64,000 nucleotides of DNA from Silanimonas sp. (GTDB taxonomy: Bacteria > Pseudomonadota > Gammaproteobacteria > Xanthomonadales > Xanthomonadaceae): contig NZ_JAPZSC010000016.1 of the NCBI RefSeq assembly GCF_027531545.1, positions 416,832 to 480,831 of the forward strand, given 5' to 3'. Below the pieces are notes generated by a model. That model was not told where the DNA came from, made no database searches, and saw only the letters and a program-made list of their open reading frames with translations. How positions within the stretch are numbered: position 1 is the first letter of the stretch; the number at the start of each line of letters is the position of its first letter. Shown piece after piece: positions 28,474 to 39,181 of this stretch. The translations under genes were made by a program, and so were the position numbers.

Positions 28474-29808
28474 TCAGGGCGTGGGCGCGGTTCGCGATCC
28501 GAACAGCCGGAAGCCGCCCCAGGCCACCAGGGCGATCAGCGCGGCACCGGCAGCCATCTTTGGTGGCGAAGACACGATCAGCAGCGCGCAGGCGAGAAGG
28601 GCGCCGATGCCGAGCAGCCGGTCACCGCCCGAGGGACGCCGAGTGGGAGTCCCCAGCAGCAGGCTCAGGCCCGCCGCTGCATAGGCAAGGACCACCAGCA
28701 GAACGACCATGCCGACGATGTCGCCGAACTGCGAGGCCACCGTATCGCTGATGGTGATGAAGGCGATGGCACTCATGCCGAGGGCCACGGCGAACAGGCC
28801 CCAGCCCGCGGCGCCGTTCGGGCGCAGCACGCCGAAGATGCGCGGCAGGTAGCCGCGCTGCGCGGCGCGCGCGCCGGACTCACCGGAAACCAGCATCCAG
28901 CCACCCAGCGTGCCGGTGGCCTTGAGCGCGGCGGCGGCAGCGATCATCGGTACCGCCCAGGCACCGAAGATCTGCCCCGCCACGAGAGCGAACGGAGCGC
29001 TAGACGCCGCGAGTTCCTGCGCGGGCACGATGCCCATCACCAGCACGGACGACACGAGGTACACCGTGCCGGCGATGCCGATGCCGGCCAGCGTTGCGCG
29101 CGGCACGTTCTTTTCCGGGTCGCGGACGATGCCCGCGACCATCGCGCCAGTCTCCAGCCCGACGAAGGCCCAGAACACCGGGGCGAGGGCCGAGAACATG
29201 AGGGCGAGGTCCGACTGCGGGTTGGGCACGCCGTTCTCGCCGACGTTCCACGCTTCGCCGCTGGTGTTCCAGGCCGACAGGAACAGTTCGCCATCGAAGC
29301 GGCCCCAGCCGCCGAGCAGCACGGCGGCCACCGGCAGCAGGCCGAAGATCACGCACATCGACTGGAAGCGCGCCACGCCGCGCGGGCCGAACAGGTTGAT
29401 GGCGAACATCGTCCAGATCAGCACGAGCTGGCCGAAGAGCTGCACCGTCGAGTTGCCGCCGTCGAGCGGCAGCAGCGTGACGAGGTAGCCGAACGCCGCC
29501 ACCGCGATGGCGTTGTTGCCGATCCACGAACTCAGCCAGTACAGCGCGGTGGCGAGGAAGCCCATGTCGCGGCCGAGCGCCGGGCGCACGTAGTCGTCCG
29601 GCGATTCGAGGTTGGGGTAATCCCGGGCGAGGCGCGAGAACGCCCCGCCGAGGAAAGCCGCGATGACCGTGCAGGCCAGCCAGCTCAGGGCGGTCACGCC
29701 GCCCTGGGTCGCCAGCGTGGCCGGCAGCAGGAAGAACCCCGAGCCGATCATGTTGTTGGCCACCACGAAGGTGGCCAACACCGGCCCGATCTTGCGAGCG
29801 TCAGTCAT
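28474..29808 (-). CDS. APC-superfamily amino-acid permease, AdiC/CadB-like
   Basis: 444 residues, about twelve membrane segments. The first helix carries the unwound substrate motif IGSGFFLLPATLA, which resembles the GSG motif of arginine/agmatine and lysine/cadaverine antiporters (AdiC, CadB, PotE). GALSWLAC-type packing and SWIGNNAIAVAAFGYL follow, as in that subfamily. The exact substrate is not determined; no decarboxylase gene is adjacent. It lies 15 bases downstream of a second permease on the same strand, so the two are probably co-transcribed. Confidence 0.85.
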   Translation of the reverse strand: MTDARKIGPVLATFVVANNMIGSGFFLLPATLATQGGVTALSWLACTVIAAFLGGAFSRLARDYPNLESPDDYVRPALGRDMGFLATALYWLSSWIGNNAIAVAAFGYLVTLLPLDGGNSTVQLFGQLVLIWTMFAINLFGPRGVARFQSMCVIFGLLPVAAVLLGGWGRFDGELFLSAWNTSGEAWNVGENGVPNPQSDLALMFSALAPVFWAFVGLETGAMVAGIVRDPEKNVPRATLAGIGIAGTVYLVSSVLVMGIVPAQELAASSAPFALVAGQIFGAWAVPMIAAAAALKATGTLGGWMLVSGESGARAAQRGYLPRIFGVLRPNGAAGWGLFAVALGMSAIAFITISDTVASQFGDIVGMVVLLVVLAYAAAGLSLLLGTPTRRPSGGDRLLGIGALLACALLIVSSPPKMAAGAALIALVAWGGFRLFGSRTAPTP

Positions 29809-29823
29809 CGCGGTGCGTCTCCG

Positions 29824-31362
29824 TCAGGCCTTGCGCAGCTTGCTGTTGCGGTAGCCGTAGAAGAAGTAGATCAGGAAGCCGAGCACCGTCCAGCCCGTCA
29901 TCACCTGCCAATGGTCGGCGAACGGCTGGATGAACAGGTAGAGGCAGGAGACCACGGCGATCGGCACCACGAGCCACACGCCCCAGACGCGGAACGGGCG
30001 GGCCAGTTCCGGACGGGTGTAGCGGAGGATCAGGACGCCGGCCGAGACGGTGGCGAAGGCGAGCAGGGTGCCCATCGAGACGAGGTCGCCGAGGAAGCCC
30101 AGCGGCAGGAAGCCGGCCATCAGGGCGGCGACGATGCCGACGATGATCGTGCCGACGTAGGGCGTGCCGTAGGTCGGGTGCACCTTCTCGAACGCCTTCG
30201 GCAGCAGGCCGTCCTGCGCCATCGCGTAGAAGATTCGCGGCTGGCCCATCAGCATGACGAGGATCACCGAGCTGAGGCCGGCGATCGCACCGATCTCGAC
30301 GACGTGCTTCAGCCAAGCGAGTTGCGGGTAGGCCTCCATCGCCGTCGCGACCGGCTTCGACGTGCCGAGCTCGGTGAAGGGCAGCAGGCCGGTCATCGTG
30401 GCGGCCATGGCGATGTAGAGGATGGTGCAGAACACCAGCGAACCGAGGATGCCGATCGGCATGTCGCGCTGCGGGTTCTTGGCCTCACCGGCGGCGGTGG
30501 AGACGGCGTCGAAACCGATGTAGGCAAAGAACACCACGGCCGCACCGCGGATGACGCCATCCATGCCGTACTGGGCGTGCCCGGCGGTTTCGACCGTCGG
30601 CGGGATCATGGCCAGCGCGCTCGGGTCGGTGGCGCAGGCGGCGACCAGCTTCGCGGCGAGTTCGGCGCTGAGCAGGCCGCTGCTCTTGGCGACGGCGGCG
30701 CAGGCGTTCCAGTTCTCGGGGTTGATGAACTGGAAGGCGAAGCCGAGGAACAGCACGATCACCGTGACCTTGATGAACACGATCAGGGCGTTCACCCAGG
30801 CACTCTGGGTGATGCCGCGGTAGCACAGGGCGCTGATGGCGGCGACGATCATCACCGCCGGCAGGTTCAGCGTGGCGCCGGTGCTGACGAAGCTCTTGGT
30901 CTCGGCGACGAAGGTGTAGGGCGCCTGCGACAGGGCGTCGGGGAAGGCCATCCCGAAGGTCGACAGGAAGCTGTTGAGGTAGCCCGACCAGCCCACGGCC
31001 ACCGTGGAGGCGGCGAAGAGGTATTCGAGGACGAGGTTCCAGCCGATGAACCAGGCGACGACTTCGCCCATCGTGCTGTACGTGTAGGAGTAGGCGGAGC
31101 CGGAGACGGGCATCATCGCCGCGAACTCGGCGTAGCACAGCCCAGCAAAGGCGCAGGCGAGGCCGGCCATCACGAAGCTCAGCATCACGCCGGGGCCGGC
31201 GTAGTTGGCCGCGGCGGTGCCGGTCATCACGAAGATGCCGGCGCCGATGATCGCGCCGATGCCGAGCAGGAACAGCTGGCGTGCGCCGAGCACGCGCTTG
31301 AGGCCGCTGTTCGCGAAGGCGTTCGCGTCCACCGGCTTGATGGCAAACAATTGGTTGAGCAT
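29824..31362 (-). CDS. Cationic amino-acid transporter-type APC permease
   Basis: 512 residues with about twelve to fourteen membrane segments. Helix 1 has GIGAIIGAGIFVMTG and helix 2-3 CYAEFAAMMPVSGSAYSYTY, the fingerprints of the CAT/YfnA branch of the APC family. GWNLVLEYLFAASTVAVGWS supports this. A Cys-containing loop with SSGLLSAELAAKLVAACATD (about 225-250) is extracytoplasmic. Imports amino acids; specificity unknown. Divergent from the Nudix gene, 142 bases apart. Confidence 0.88.
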   Translation of the reverse strand: MLNQLFAIKPVDANAFANSGLKRVLGARQLFLLGIGAIIGAGIFVMTGTAAANYAGPGVMLSFVMAGLACAFAGLCYAEFAAMMPVSGSAYSYTYSTMGEVVAWFIGWNLVLEYLFAASTVAVGWSGYLNSFLSTFGMAFPDALSQAPYTFVAETKSFVSTGATLNLPAVMIVAAISALCYRGITQSAWVNALIVFIKVTVIVLFLGFAFQFINPENWNACAAVAKSSGLLSAELAAKLVAACATDPSALAMIPPTVETAGHAQYGMDGVIRGAAVVFFAYIGFDAVSTAAGEAKNPQRDMPIGILGSLVFCTILYIAMAATMTGLLPFTELGTSKPVATAMEAYPQLAWLKHVVEIGAIAGLSSVILVMLMGQPRIFYAMAQDGLLPKAFEKVHPTYGTPYVGTIIVGIVAALMAGFLPLGFLGDLVSMGTLLAFATVSAGVLILRYTRPELARPFRVWGVWLVVPIAVVSCLYLFIQPFADHWQVMTGWTVLGFLIYFFYGYRNSKLRKA

Positions 31363-31492
31363 CCCGAGATCCCCTGGGTGGTGCGGTGTGGAACTGGCTG
31401 GAGTGTCGCCGCCCGATTCCCCTGGAACGCGGGCAACGGCGAACCATACCCGGCGCGGTCACGGGGCGGCAATACATTCCCTTCACGTCGGC

Positions 31493-31498
31493 GATAAT
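31493..31498 (+). promoter_or_regulatory. Candidate -10 box of the Nudix gene, leaderless geometry
   Basis: GATAAT at 31493-31498 is followed by GGTGCG and the ATG at 31505. The initiation point would coincide with the A of the start codon. No good -35 is seen and no ribosome-binding site is present. Confidence 0.45.
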
Positions 31499-31504
31499 GG
31501 TGCG

Positions 31505-32050
31505 ATGGACCCGAAGATCGCCGAATTCATCGACAGCCTGACGCGATATGCGCGGACCTGTCCCGAACATCGCTCATTGGCGGACGATTACGCCGGATTC
31601 GCGGTCCTTGCGCCCGATGTCTTCACGCGCGCCCACCTCGCCGGGCACTTCACCGGCTCGGCGTGGGTGGTCTCGAGGGACGGTGAGCGGGCATTGCTGC
31701 TCCACCACGCCAAGCTCGACCGCTGGCTGCAGCCGGGTGGCCATGCCGATGGCGACACCGACATCGCGGCCGTCGCCTTGCGCGAGGCCGAGGAGGAAAC
31801 GGGCCTGCCGGGGCTGGTCGTCGAGAGCGGCATCTTCGACCTCGACCGCCACTGCATCCCGGCCCGCGGCGCGGAGCCGGAGCACTGGCACTGGGATGTC
31901 CGTTACGTGGTGCGCTGCAGCGGCGACGGGACGCCGAGGCTCAACAACGAATCGCGCGCCTTCGCCTGGCGGGCCATCGACGAACTGGCCGGTGACGGGT
32001 CGCTCGACCCGTCGATCCGGCGGATGGCGGCGCGCTGGCTCGCGCGCTGA
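31505..32050 (+). CDS. Nudix hydrolase
   Basis: 181 residues. The Nudix box occupies about residues 79-101 (GGHADGDTD, then ALREAEEETGL). The first acidic position of the box is Asp instead of Glu; the REAEEE metal-binding core is intact. The N-terminal 60 residues (TCPEHRSLADDY, FTGSAWVVSRDG) and WHWDVRYVVR after the box match a common uncharacterised bacterial Nudix subgroup. Hydrolyses a nucleoside-diphosphate-linked compound; substrate not predictable. Convergent with efpL, three bases between stops. Confidence 0.9.
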   Translation: MDPKIAEFIDSLTRYARTCPEHRSLADDYAGFAVLAPDVFTRAHLAGHFTGSAWVVSRDGERALLLHHAKLDRWLQPGGHADGDTDIAAVALREAEEETGLPGLVVESGIFDLDRHCIPARGAEPEHWHWDVRYVVRCSGDGTPRLNNESRAFAWRAIDELAGDGSLDPSIRRMAARWLAR

Positions 32051-32053
32051 GGC

Positions 32054-32617
32054 TCAAGCGCGGCCGCTGAACTCGCCCGTCGCGGTGTTGATCAGCACCT
32101 TCTCGCCGTTGCTGATGTACTCCGGGACCATGATCTCGATGCCGGTGCTCAAGCGTGCCGGCTTCGGCCGCTTGGTGGCCGTGCCGCCCTTCATTTCCGG
32201 CGGCGTATCGACGACTTCCAGCGTGACCGTGGCCGGCAGTTGCAGCGCGACGGGCGCGTCGTCGATGGTCTGGATATAGCAGCCGGTCAGGCCGTCGGTG
32301 ATGTAGCCCGCGGCCTCGCCGATCGCGTCCGGGTCGAGCGTGTACGGGGTGTAGTCCTCGTCGTCGAGGAACACGAAGGCCTCGCCGTCCTTGTACGAGA
32401 AGCTGGCCGCGCGGCGCACCAGGTCGACTTCCTTCAGCTCGTCGTCGGAGCGCAGCGACAGGTCCAGCTTGGTGCCGCCGGGCACCGAGTACATCGTGAA
32501 GCGGAAGGTGACGTTGCCGCCGCGCGCCTGCGGAGAGCTGCGCTCGATGTCGCGGATCTGGTACACGGTTCCGTTGTGATCAACAACGTTCCCCTTCTTG
32601 ATTTCGAAAGCCTTCAT
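32054..32617 (-). CDS. efpL: EF-P-like protein EfpL (YeiP)
   Basis: 187 residues, three beta-barrel domains. [20 protein letters not shown] begins the KOW-like domain. The tip loop reads SSPQARGGN, that is, the SPxARG loop of EfpL/YeiP with an arginine where EF-P carries the modified lysine or arginine. [11 protein letters not shown] and [19 protein letters not shown] are the domain 2 and 3 signatures. EfpL relieves ribosome stalling at prolines and other motifs. It is separate from canonical efp, which is not in this window. It precedes an SDR gene's downstream side; the spacing is nine bases, so co-transcription is likely. Confidence 0.93.
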   Translation of the reverse strand: MKAFEIKKGNVVDHNGTVYQIRDIERSSPQARGGNVTFRFTMYSVPGGTKLDLSLRSDDELKEVDLVRRAASFSYKDGEAFVFLDDEDYTPYTLDPDAIGEAAGYITDGLTGCYIQTIDDAPVALQLPATVTLEVVDTPPEMKGGTATKRPKPARLSTGIEIMVPEYISNGEKVLINTATGEFSGRA

Positions 32618-32626
32618 GGGATGCCC

Positions 32627-33397
32627 TTATTTCGGCTGCATGCGGATGGCGCCATCGATGCGGATGGTTTCGCCGTTGAGGTAGCGGGTCTGGAGGATGA
32701 AGCCGACGGTTTCCGCGAACTCCTCCGGCTTGCCGAGGCGCGAGGGGTAGGGCACCTGGGCGCAGAGGCTCTGGTACACGGCCTCGGGCATGCCATCGAC
32801 CATCGGGGTGTGGAACACGCCCGGCGCGATGGTCATGACGCGAACGCCGATGCGGGCGAACTCGCGGGCCATCGGCAGGGTCATGCCGACCACGCCGCCC
32901 TTGCTGGCGGCGTAAGCGGCCTGGCCGATCTGGCCCTCGTAGGCGGCGACGGACGCGGTGTTGATGATGACGCCGCGCTCGCCATCTTCGCCCGGCTCGT
33001 TGCCCTGCATCAGCGCCGCCGCGGCCTTGGCCACGTTGAAGCTGCCGACGAGGTTCACCATCACCGTGGTGGCGAAGGTCGAAAGCGGCATCGCGCCTTC
33101 CTTGCCGAGCACGCGGCCCGCGCCGAGGATGCCGGCGCAGTTGATCGCCGCGTTCAGGCCGCCCAGGGCGTCCTTCGCCGCCTGCACGTTCGCGGCCACG
33201 CCGGCCTCGTCGCTGACGTCGGTGCGGAAGAACTGCGCGTTGCTGGCGCCGAGCTCGGCCACGGCGGCCGCGCCGCGCTCGGCGTTGACGTCGAACAGGG
33301 CGACCTTGCCGCCGTTCGCCACGAGGAATTTCGCCACGGCGAAGCCGAGGCCGGAGGCGCCGCCGGTGACGACGGCGCGGACATGGTTCAGATGCAT
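32627..33397 (-). CDS. Short-chain dehydrogenase, 3-hydroxyacyl-CoA dehydrogenase type-2-like
   Basis: 256 residues. Rossmann glycine motif TGGASGLG at about 12-19, NCAGI at about 86, catalytic Ser in INTASVAAYEG, and YAASK with Tyr/Lys at about 160. The C-terminus LNGETIRIDGAIRM and the overall pattern (GVFHTPMVDGMP) match the HSD10 / 3-hydroxy-2-methylbutyryl-CoA dehydrogenase group, which acts in isoleucine and fatty acid degradation. This would agree with the other acyl-CoA genes nearby. A TAAAAT hexamer on the coding strand at 33423-33428 is a likely -10. Confidence 0.88.
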   Translation of the reverse strand: MHLNHVRAVVTGGASGLGFAVAKFLVANGGKVALFDVNAERGAAAVAELGASNAQFFRTDVSDEAGVAANVQAAKDALGGLNAAINCAGILGAGRVLGKEGAMPLSTFATTVMVNLVGSFNVAKAAAALMQGNEPGEDGERGVIINTASVAAYEGQIGQAAYAASKGGVVGMTLPMAREFARIGVRVMTIAPGVFHTPMVDGMPEAVYQSLCAQVPYPSRLGKPEEFAETVGFILQTRYLNGETIRIDGAIRMQPK

Positions 33398-33498
33398 GGG
33401 GGTGCTCCGGAAAAGACGCCGGATTTTACCCGAGCCCGCTGCCCGGCCGTGGGCTTAAGGGGCACACTGGCGCCATTGCAGGCGGGTCGGGAGGGGGC

Positions 33499-34890
33499 AT
33501 GGAGCGGATCGCGGTCGAGCGCCTGCGGGTGGGGCTGTGGGTGTCGATGGAGAACGTCCCCGGCACGGGCTTCCTGCTGCGCAGCGAGGCGCAGATCGCC
33601 ACCTTCGCCCAGGTGGGCGTGAGCCACGTCTGGCACGAGCCGGAGCGCAGCGAGGTGGCGCCTTTGCCGGAACCCGCACTGGCTGAGACGGACACCGGAC
33701 CCGCGCCGGAACCCGCCGCCGCCGAGACGGCGCCTGACCCCGTCGTGACCTCGATGTCCGACGACGACCCGCCGGCGCCGCCGGGCGCAGCATCGGGCGG
33801 CGGCATCGAGATCGTCGCGGCTGCGGAAACCGACCGTCTCGAAGGGGAAGGACTGGCGCACGGCCCCCGCGTGTCGGGATTCGACGACGAGCCCGCGACG
33901 GCACCACCCACCGACGCGCTCGACGCCCAGCGGCAGAGCCTCGACCGCTGCGAACGCCGGTTCAGCGCCGTCTCGAAGGCCTTCCGCAACGTGCTGCAGA
34001 ACGTGCGTGCGCAGCCCGAGGAGGCGCGTGCCATCGCCGAGACCGAGGTCGGCGGCATGGTGCGTGCGGTGCAGCAGGAGCAGGACGTCGCCATCCGGCT
34101 GCTCTCCGAAAAATCCGGGCAGGAAACCGCGCTGCACGCCATCAACCTGTCGGTGCTGTCGGTGTTGCTGGGCCGCGCGATGGGCCTCGATGGCGAGCTC
34201 GTCGAGGCGATTGGCCTCGGCGCGCTGCTGCATGACGTGGGCAAGATCGAGTTGCCCGATGTGATGCGTGGCAAGGCCGACTCGCCGAACCCGACGGAAC
34301 GCCGCATGTTCCAGAGCCACGTCGAGCACAGCCGCACGCTGGCCGAGCGAATGGGCCTCGGTGAAGCCGCTGCCGCCATCGTCGCCCAGCACCACGAGGC
34401 CAGCGACGGCAGCGGGTATCCACAGGCGCTGAAGGGCGACGCCATCCACCCGGCAGCGCGCGTCGTCGCGCTCGTGAACCATTACGACAACCTGTGCAAT
34501 CCGCCGAACCCGATCCATGCGCTGACGCCGCATGACGCGATCGCCGCGGTCTACCGGAAGACGAAGGAGAAGTTCGACGCTGCCGCGCTGAACGCCTTCG
34601 TCCGGATGATGGGCATCTACCCGCCCGGCTCGGTGCTGCACCTCTCCGATGGCCGCTTCGCGCTGTCCGTCGCGGTCGATCCCGCCAACGCGATGAAGCC
34701 GAAGGTGCTGATCCACGACCCGGCCGTGCGGCCCGAGGATGCGCTCATCGTGCCGTTGGCCGAGCATCCGGAGCTCTCGATCCAGCGGGCCATCAAGCCG
34801 ATGGCCCTGCCGCGCGCGGCCTTCGACTACCTGCAGCCGCGCAAGCGCACCAGCTTCTTCATCGAATCGAGGGCTCGGCGTTTCGGCTGA
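33499..34890 (+). CDS. HD-GYP domain cyclic-di-GMP phosphodiesterase
   Basis: 463 residues with a GGGAGG ribosome site. The N-terminal domain (1-50; IAVERLRVGLWVSM) is the DUF3391 type usual for these proteins. An acidic Pro/Ala/Glu-rich linker (about 50-135) contains degenerate repeats of EPAxAET. The HD-GYP core (about 190-370) has all signature residues: LLHDVGKIELP, HVEHSRTL, QHHEASDGSGYP, ALVNHYDNL. The intact HD and GYP motifs predict hydrolysis of c-di-GMP to pGpG/GMP. It is cytoplasmic, with no membrane segment or receiver domain. Stands alone. Confidence 0.95.
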   Translation: MERIAVERLRVGLWVSMENVPGTGFLLRSEAQIATFAQVGVSHVWHEPERSEVAPLPEPALAETDTGPAPEPAAAETAPDPVVTSMSDDDPPAPPGAASGGGIEIVAAAETDRLEGEGLAHGPRVSGFDDEPATAPPTDALDAQRQSLDRCERRFSAVSKAFRNVLQNVRAQPEEARAIAETEVGGMVRAVQQEQDVAIRLLSEKSGQETALHAINLSVLSVLLGRAMGLDGELVEAIGLGALLHDVGKIELPDVMRGKADSPNPTERRMFQSHVEHSRTLAERMGLGEAAAAIVAQHHEASDGSGYPQALKGDAIHPAARVVALVNHYDNLCNPPNPIHALTPHDAIAAVYRKTKEKFDAAALNAFVRMMGIYPPGSVLHLSDGRFALSVAVDPANAMKPKVLIHDPAVRPEDALIVPLAEHPELSIQRAIKPMALPRAAFDYLQPRKRTSFFIESRARRFG

Positions 34891-34906
34891 GCGGCGTGGC
34901 GCCGGC

Positions 34907-35773
34907 TCAGAGCGCCCGCAGGTAGAAGCGGTTGCAACCGAAGTGGCCGGTGGCCCCCATCGCCTGCGTGATGCGCTGGAAACCGGCGCGCTCGTACAGC
35001 GCCTGCGCCGCGTCCATGCCGGTGAGCGTCTCGAGGTAGCACTGGCGGTAGCCGAGGCGCCGCGCGGCATGCAGGCAGCGGGCGATCAGCGCCGTGCCGG
35101 CACCGAGGCCGCGCAGGCCGGGCTTGAAGTACATCTTCCGCAGCTCGCAAACGCCATCGACGCCGTCGAGCGGCGCGATGCCGCCGCCGCCGAGCACCGT
35201 GCCGGCGACTTCGACGACGAAGTAGGCCGCCCCCGGCCGCGCATAGGCCGCATGCATGGCTGCCACTTCGGCATCGTGGATGGCGAAGCCCGGGCCGTCG
35301 GCGCCGAATTCCGGCATCACGCTGCGGATGATGTCGGCAACCGCAGCGTCGTCCGTCGAGCGCATCGGACGCATCACGAAGCGCGCCGCGTCCTCGATCT
35401 GGCTGAGGTCGGCCTTGCGCACCCAGCCGGCGTCACCCTTGGCCGAGTAGCACCAGCGCCAGCCGCCCTGGTCGTCGCCCACGAGCAGGCGCTCGCCCGG
35501 CGTCAGCGCCAGTTCGCGGGCGTCGTAGTCGGCGATGGCGATGGCCGACGCGGGGAGGGCATCGAGCGATTGGCCTTCGCCGAGTTCGAAGGCGTGTCGC
35601 AGCACCCAGCCTTCTCCGCCCTCGGGCGTCGCGCCCCAGTGGAAGTCAGGCCACTCGTCGTCGTTGCGGGTGATCGTCAGGCGTTCACCGGCATCGAAGG
35701 CGATCGGGTGCTCGTACGTGGGGCGCCGGCCGGCATACGCCACGGCAGCGCGGAGTCGTTCATTGCTTTGCAC
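34907..35773 (-). CDS. Tandem SH3-like domains fused to a GNAT acetyltransferase
   Basis: 288 residues. Residues 1-65 and 66-125 are two SH3-like repeats: the first with FDAGERLTITRNDDEWPDF and GEGWVLRHAFEL, the second with LTPGERLLVGDDQGGWRWCY and DAGWVRKADL. The GNAT domain (about 130-288) contains RKMYFKPGLRGLGAGTALI (acetyl-CoA pyrophosphate loop) and MDAAQALYERAGF. Fusion of SH3-like modules to a small acetyltransferase is uncommon; the SH3 parts may bind peptide or wall substrate or a partner. No signal peptide. Its start lies within the last 14 bases of mvaB, so it is the tail gene of the liu transcript. Confidence 0.85.
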   Translation of the reverse strand: MQSNERLRAAVAYAGRRPTYEHPIAFDAGERLTITRNDDEWPDFHWGATPEGGEGWVLRHAFELGEGQSLDALPASAIAIADYDARELALTPGERLLVGDDQGGWRWCYSAKGDAGWVRKADLSQIEDAARFVMRPMRSTDDAAVADIIRSVMPEFGADGPGFAIHDAEVAAMHAAYARPGAAYFVVEVAGTVLGGGGIAPLDGVDGVCELRKMYFKPGLRGLGAGTALIARCLHAARRLGYRQCYLETLTGMDAAQALYERAGFQRITQAMGATGHFGCNRFYLRAL

Positions 35774-36649
35774 GGTTCACCTTGCTCATGGATTCGCGGC
35801 CCAGCACGGACGACAGCCAGCGGCCGGTCGCGATGAGCACATCGAGGTCGACGCCGTGGGCGAAGCCCATCCCGTCGAGGAGGTAGACGATGTCTTCGGT
35901 GGCGACATTGCCCGAAGCGCCCTTCGCATACGGGCAGCCGCCGGTGCCGGACACGGCGGCATCCACGACGCGCACGCCGGCTTCCAGGCAGGCGGCGACG
36001 TTGCCGACGGCCTGCCCATACGTGTCGTGGAAGTGCACGGCCAGCGCGGCCATCGGCACCTCGCCAGCCACGGCGTCGAGCATGGCGCGGGCCTTGCGCG
36101 GCGTGCCGACGCCGATGGTGTCGCCGAGCGAAATCTCGTAGCAGCCCATCGCGTGCAGGGCCTTCGCGACGCGCACGACCTCACGCACCGGCACCGCGCC
36201 CTGGTAGGGGCAGCCGAGCACGGTGGAGACGTAGCCGCGCACCGCCACGCCGTCGCGCTTCGCCGCCTCGAGCACCGGCGCGAAGCGTTCCAGCGATTCG
36301 GCGATGCTGGCGTTGATGTTGGCCTTGCTGAAGGCCTCCGAGGCCGCGCCGAAGACGGCGATCTCGGCGACCCCCACGGCGCGGGCGCGCTCGTAGCCCT
36401 GCAGGTTGGGCACCAGCACCGGGTAGCGCACGCCCTCGCGCTTCGCCACGCCGGCGTACACCTCGGCAGCGTCGGCCATCTGCGGCACCCACTTCGGGCT
36501 GACGAAGGCCGTGGCCTCGACCGTGCCCAGGCCCGTCGCGGCGAGCTTGTCGATCAGCGCGATCTTGTCGGCGGTGCCGACCAGCGCCTTCTCGTTCTGC
36601 AGGCCGTCGCGCGGACCGACCTCGACGATGCGGACGAACTCCGTGGCAC

Positions 36650-36653
<4 letters not shown>
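35760..36653 (-). CDS. mvaB: Hydroxymethylglutaryl-CoA lyase
   Basis: 297 residues. Last step of leucine degradation: HMG-CoA to acetyl-CoA + acetoacetate. VEVGPRDGLQNEK carries the catalytic Asp and metal ligand, LGDTIGVGTP and LAVHFHDTYGQA the metal-binding His pair, and SGTGGCPYAKGASGN the loop with the catalytic Cys. Start overlaps the mccA stop by four bases. Also called liuE. Confidence 0.96.
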
Positions 36654-38652
<1,999 letters not shown>

Positions 38653-38656
<4 letters not shown>

Positions 38657-39177
38657 TCGCCCTCCCAGTAGCCGAGGTTGTCGGCTTCGCGGTTGCGCAG
38701 GCGGATGGCCTGCGGCACGCCGTGTTCGTCGCGGCCGAGATGGTGCGACGCGCCGGTCTTGCCGGAGTCCGGGTACTGGTAGAGGTCGGGGGAGATCATC
38801 GTGCTCACGGCGAGGTAGCGCAGCGTCGTGCTGGCCGAGGTGTTGCGGATCTGGTGGGCCGTCTCCGGCCCACCGACAGGGCAGGCGATGACGTCGCCCG
38901 TGCGCAGCGGAAAGCGTTCGGCGCCGACGCGGAGTTCGCCTTCGCCTTCCAGTACGAGGAACATCTCCTCGTTGCCGTAGTGGTTGTGCGCGGGGAAGGC
39001 GGCCTTGCCGGGCGGCACGATGGTGACGTTGTAGCCCAGCTTCTGCGCGCCGATGCGCGGCGAGATCGGGGCGACCATGGCGCCCTGGTACTTCTCCGGG
39101 CTTTCGTCCGGCGGTGCCGTGATCAGCCGCGGGTTGAGTGCGTCGAGGTTGATGACCGGACAGGGGCGTTCGCTCAT
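38653..39177 (-). CDS. Cupin-domain protein embedded in the liu operon
   Basis: 174 residues. A single cupin barrel (about 50-135): first motif AFPAHNHYGNEEMFLVLEGEG with two His and one Glu as probable metal ligands, second motif GPETAHQIRNTS. The C-terminal part is rich in HHLGRDEHG. No family name can be given. It sits between liuC and liuD with a four-base overlap to liuD and four bases from liuC, so it is translated together with leucine-degradation enzymes. It could be a metal-dependent enzyme or effector-binding protein for an intermediate. That is inference. Confidence 0.8.
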
Positions 39178-39181
39178 GGGC

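Noticed and set aside
28216..31497. A plus-strand frame of over 1000 codons across both permease genes
   Set aside because: It reads through two membrane-protein genes and their gap, its product is highly polar and low-complexity, and it has no start signal. The permeases are clear on the minus strand.
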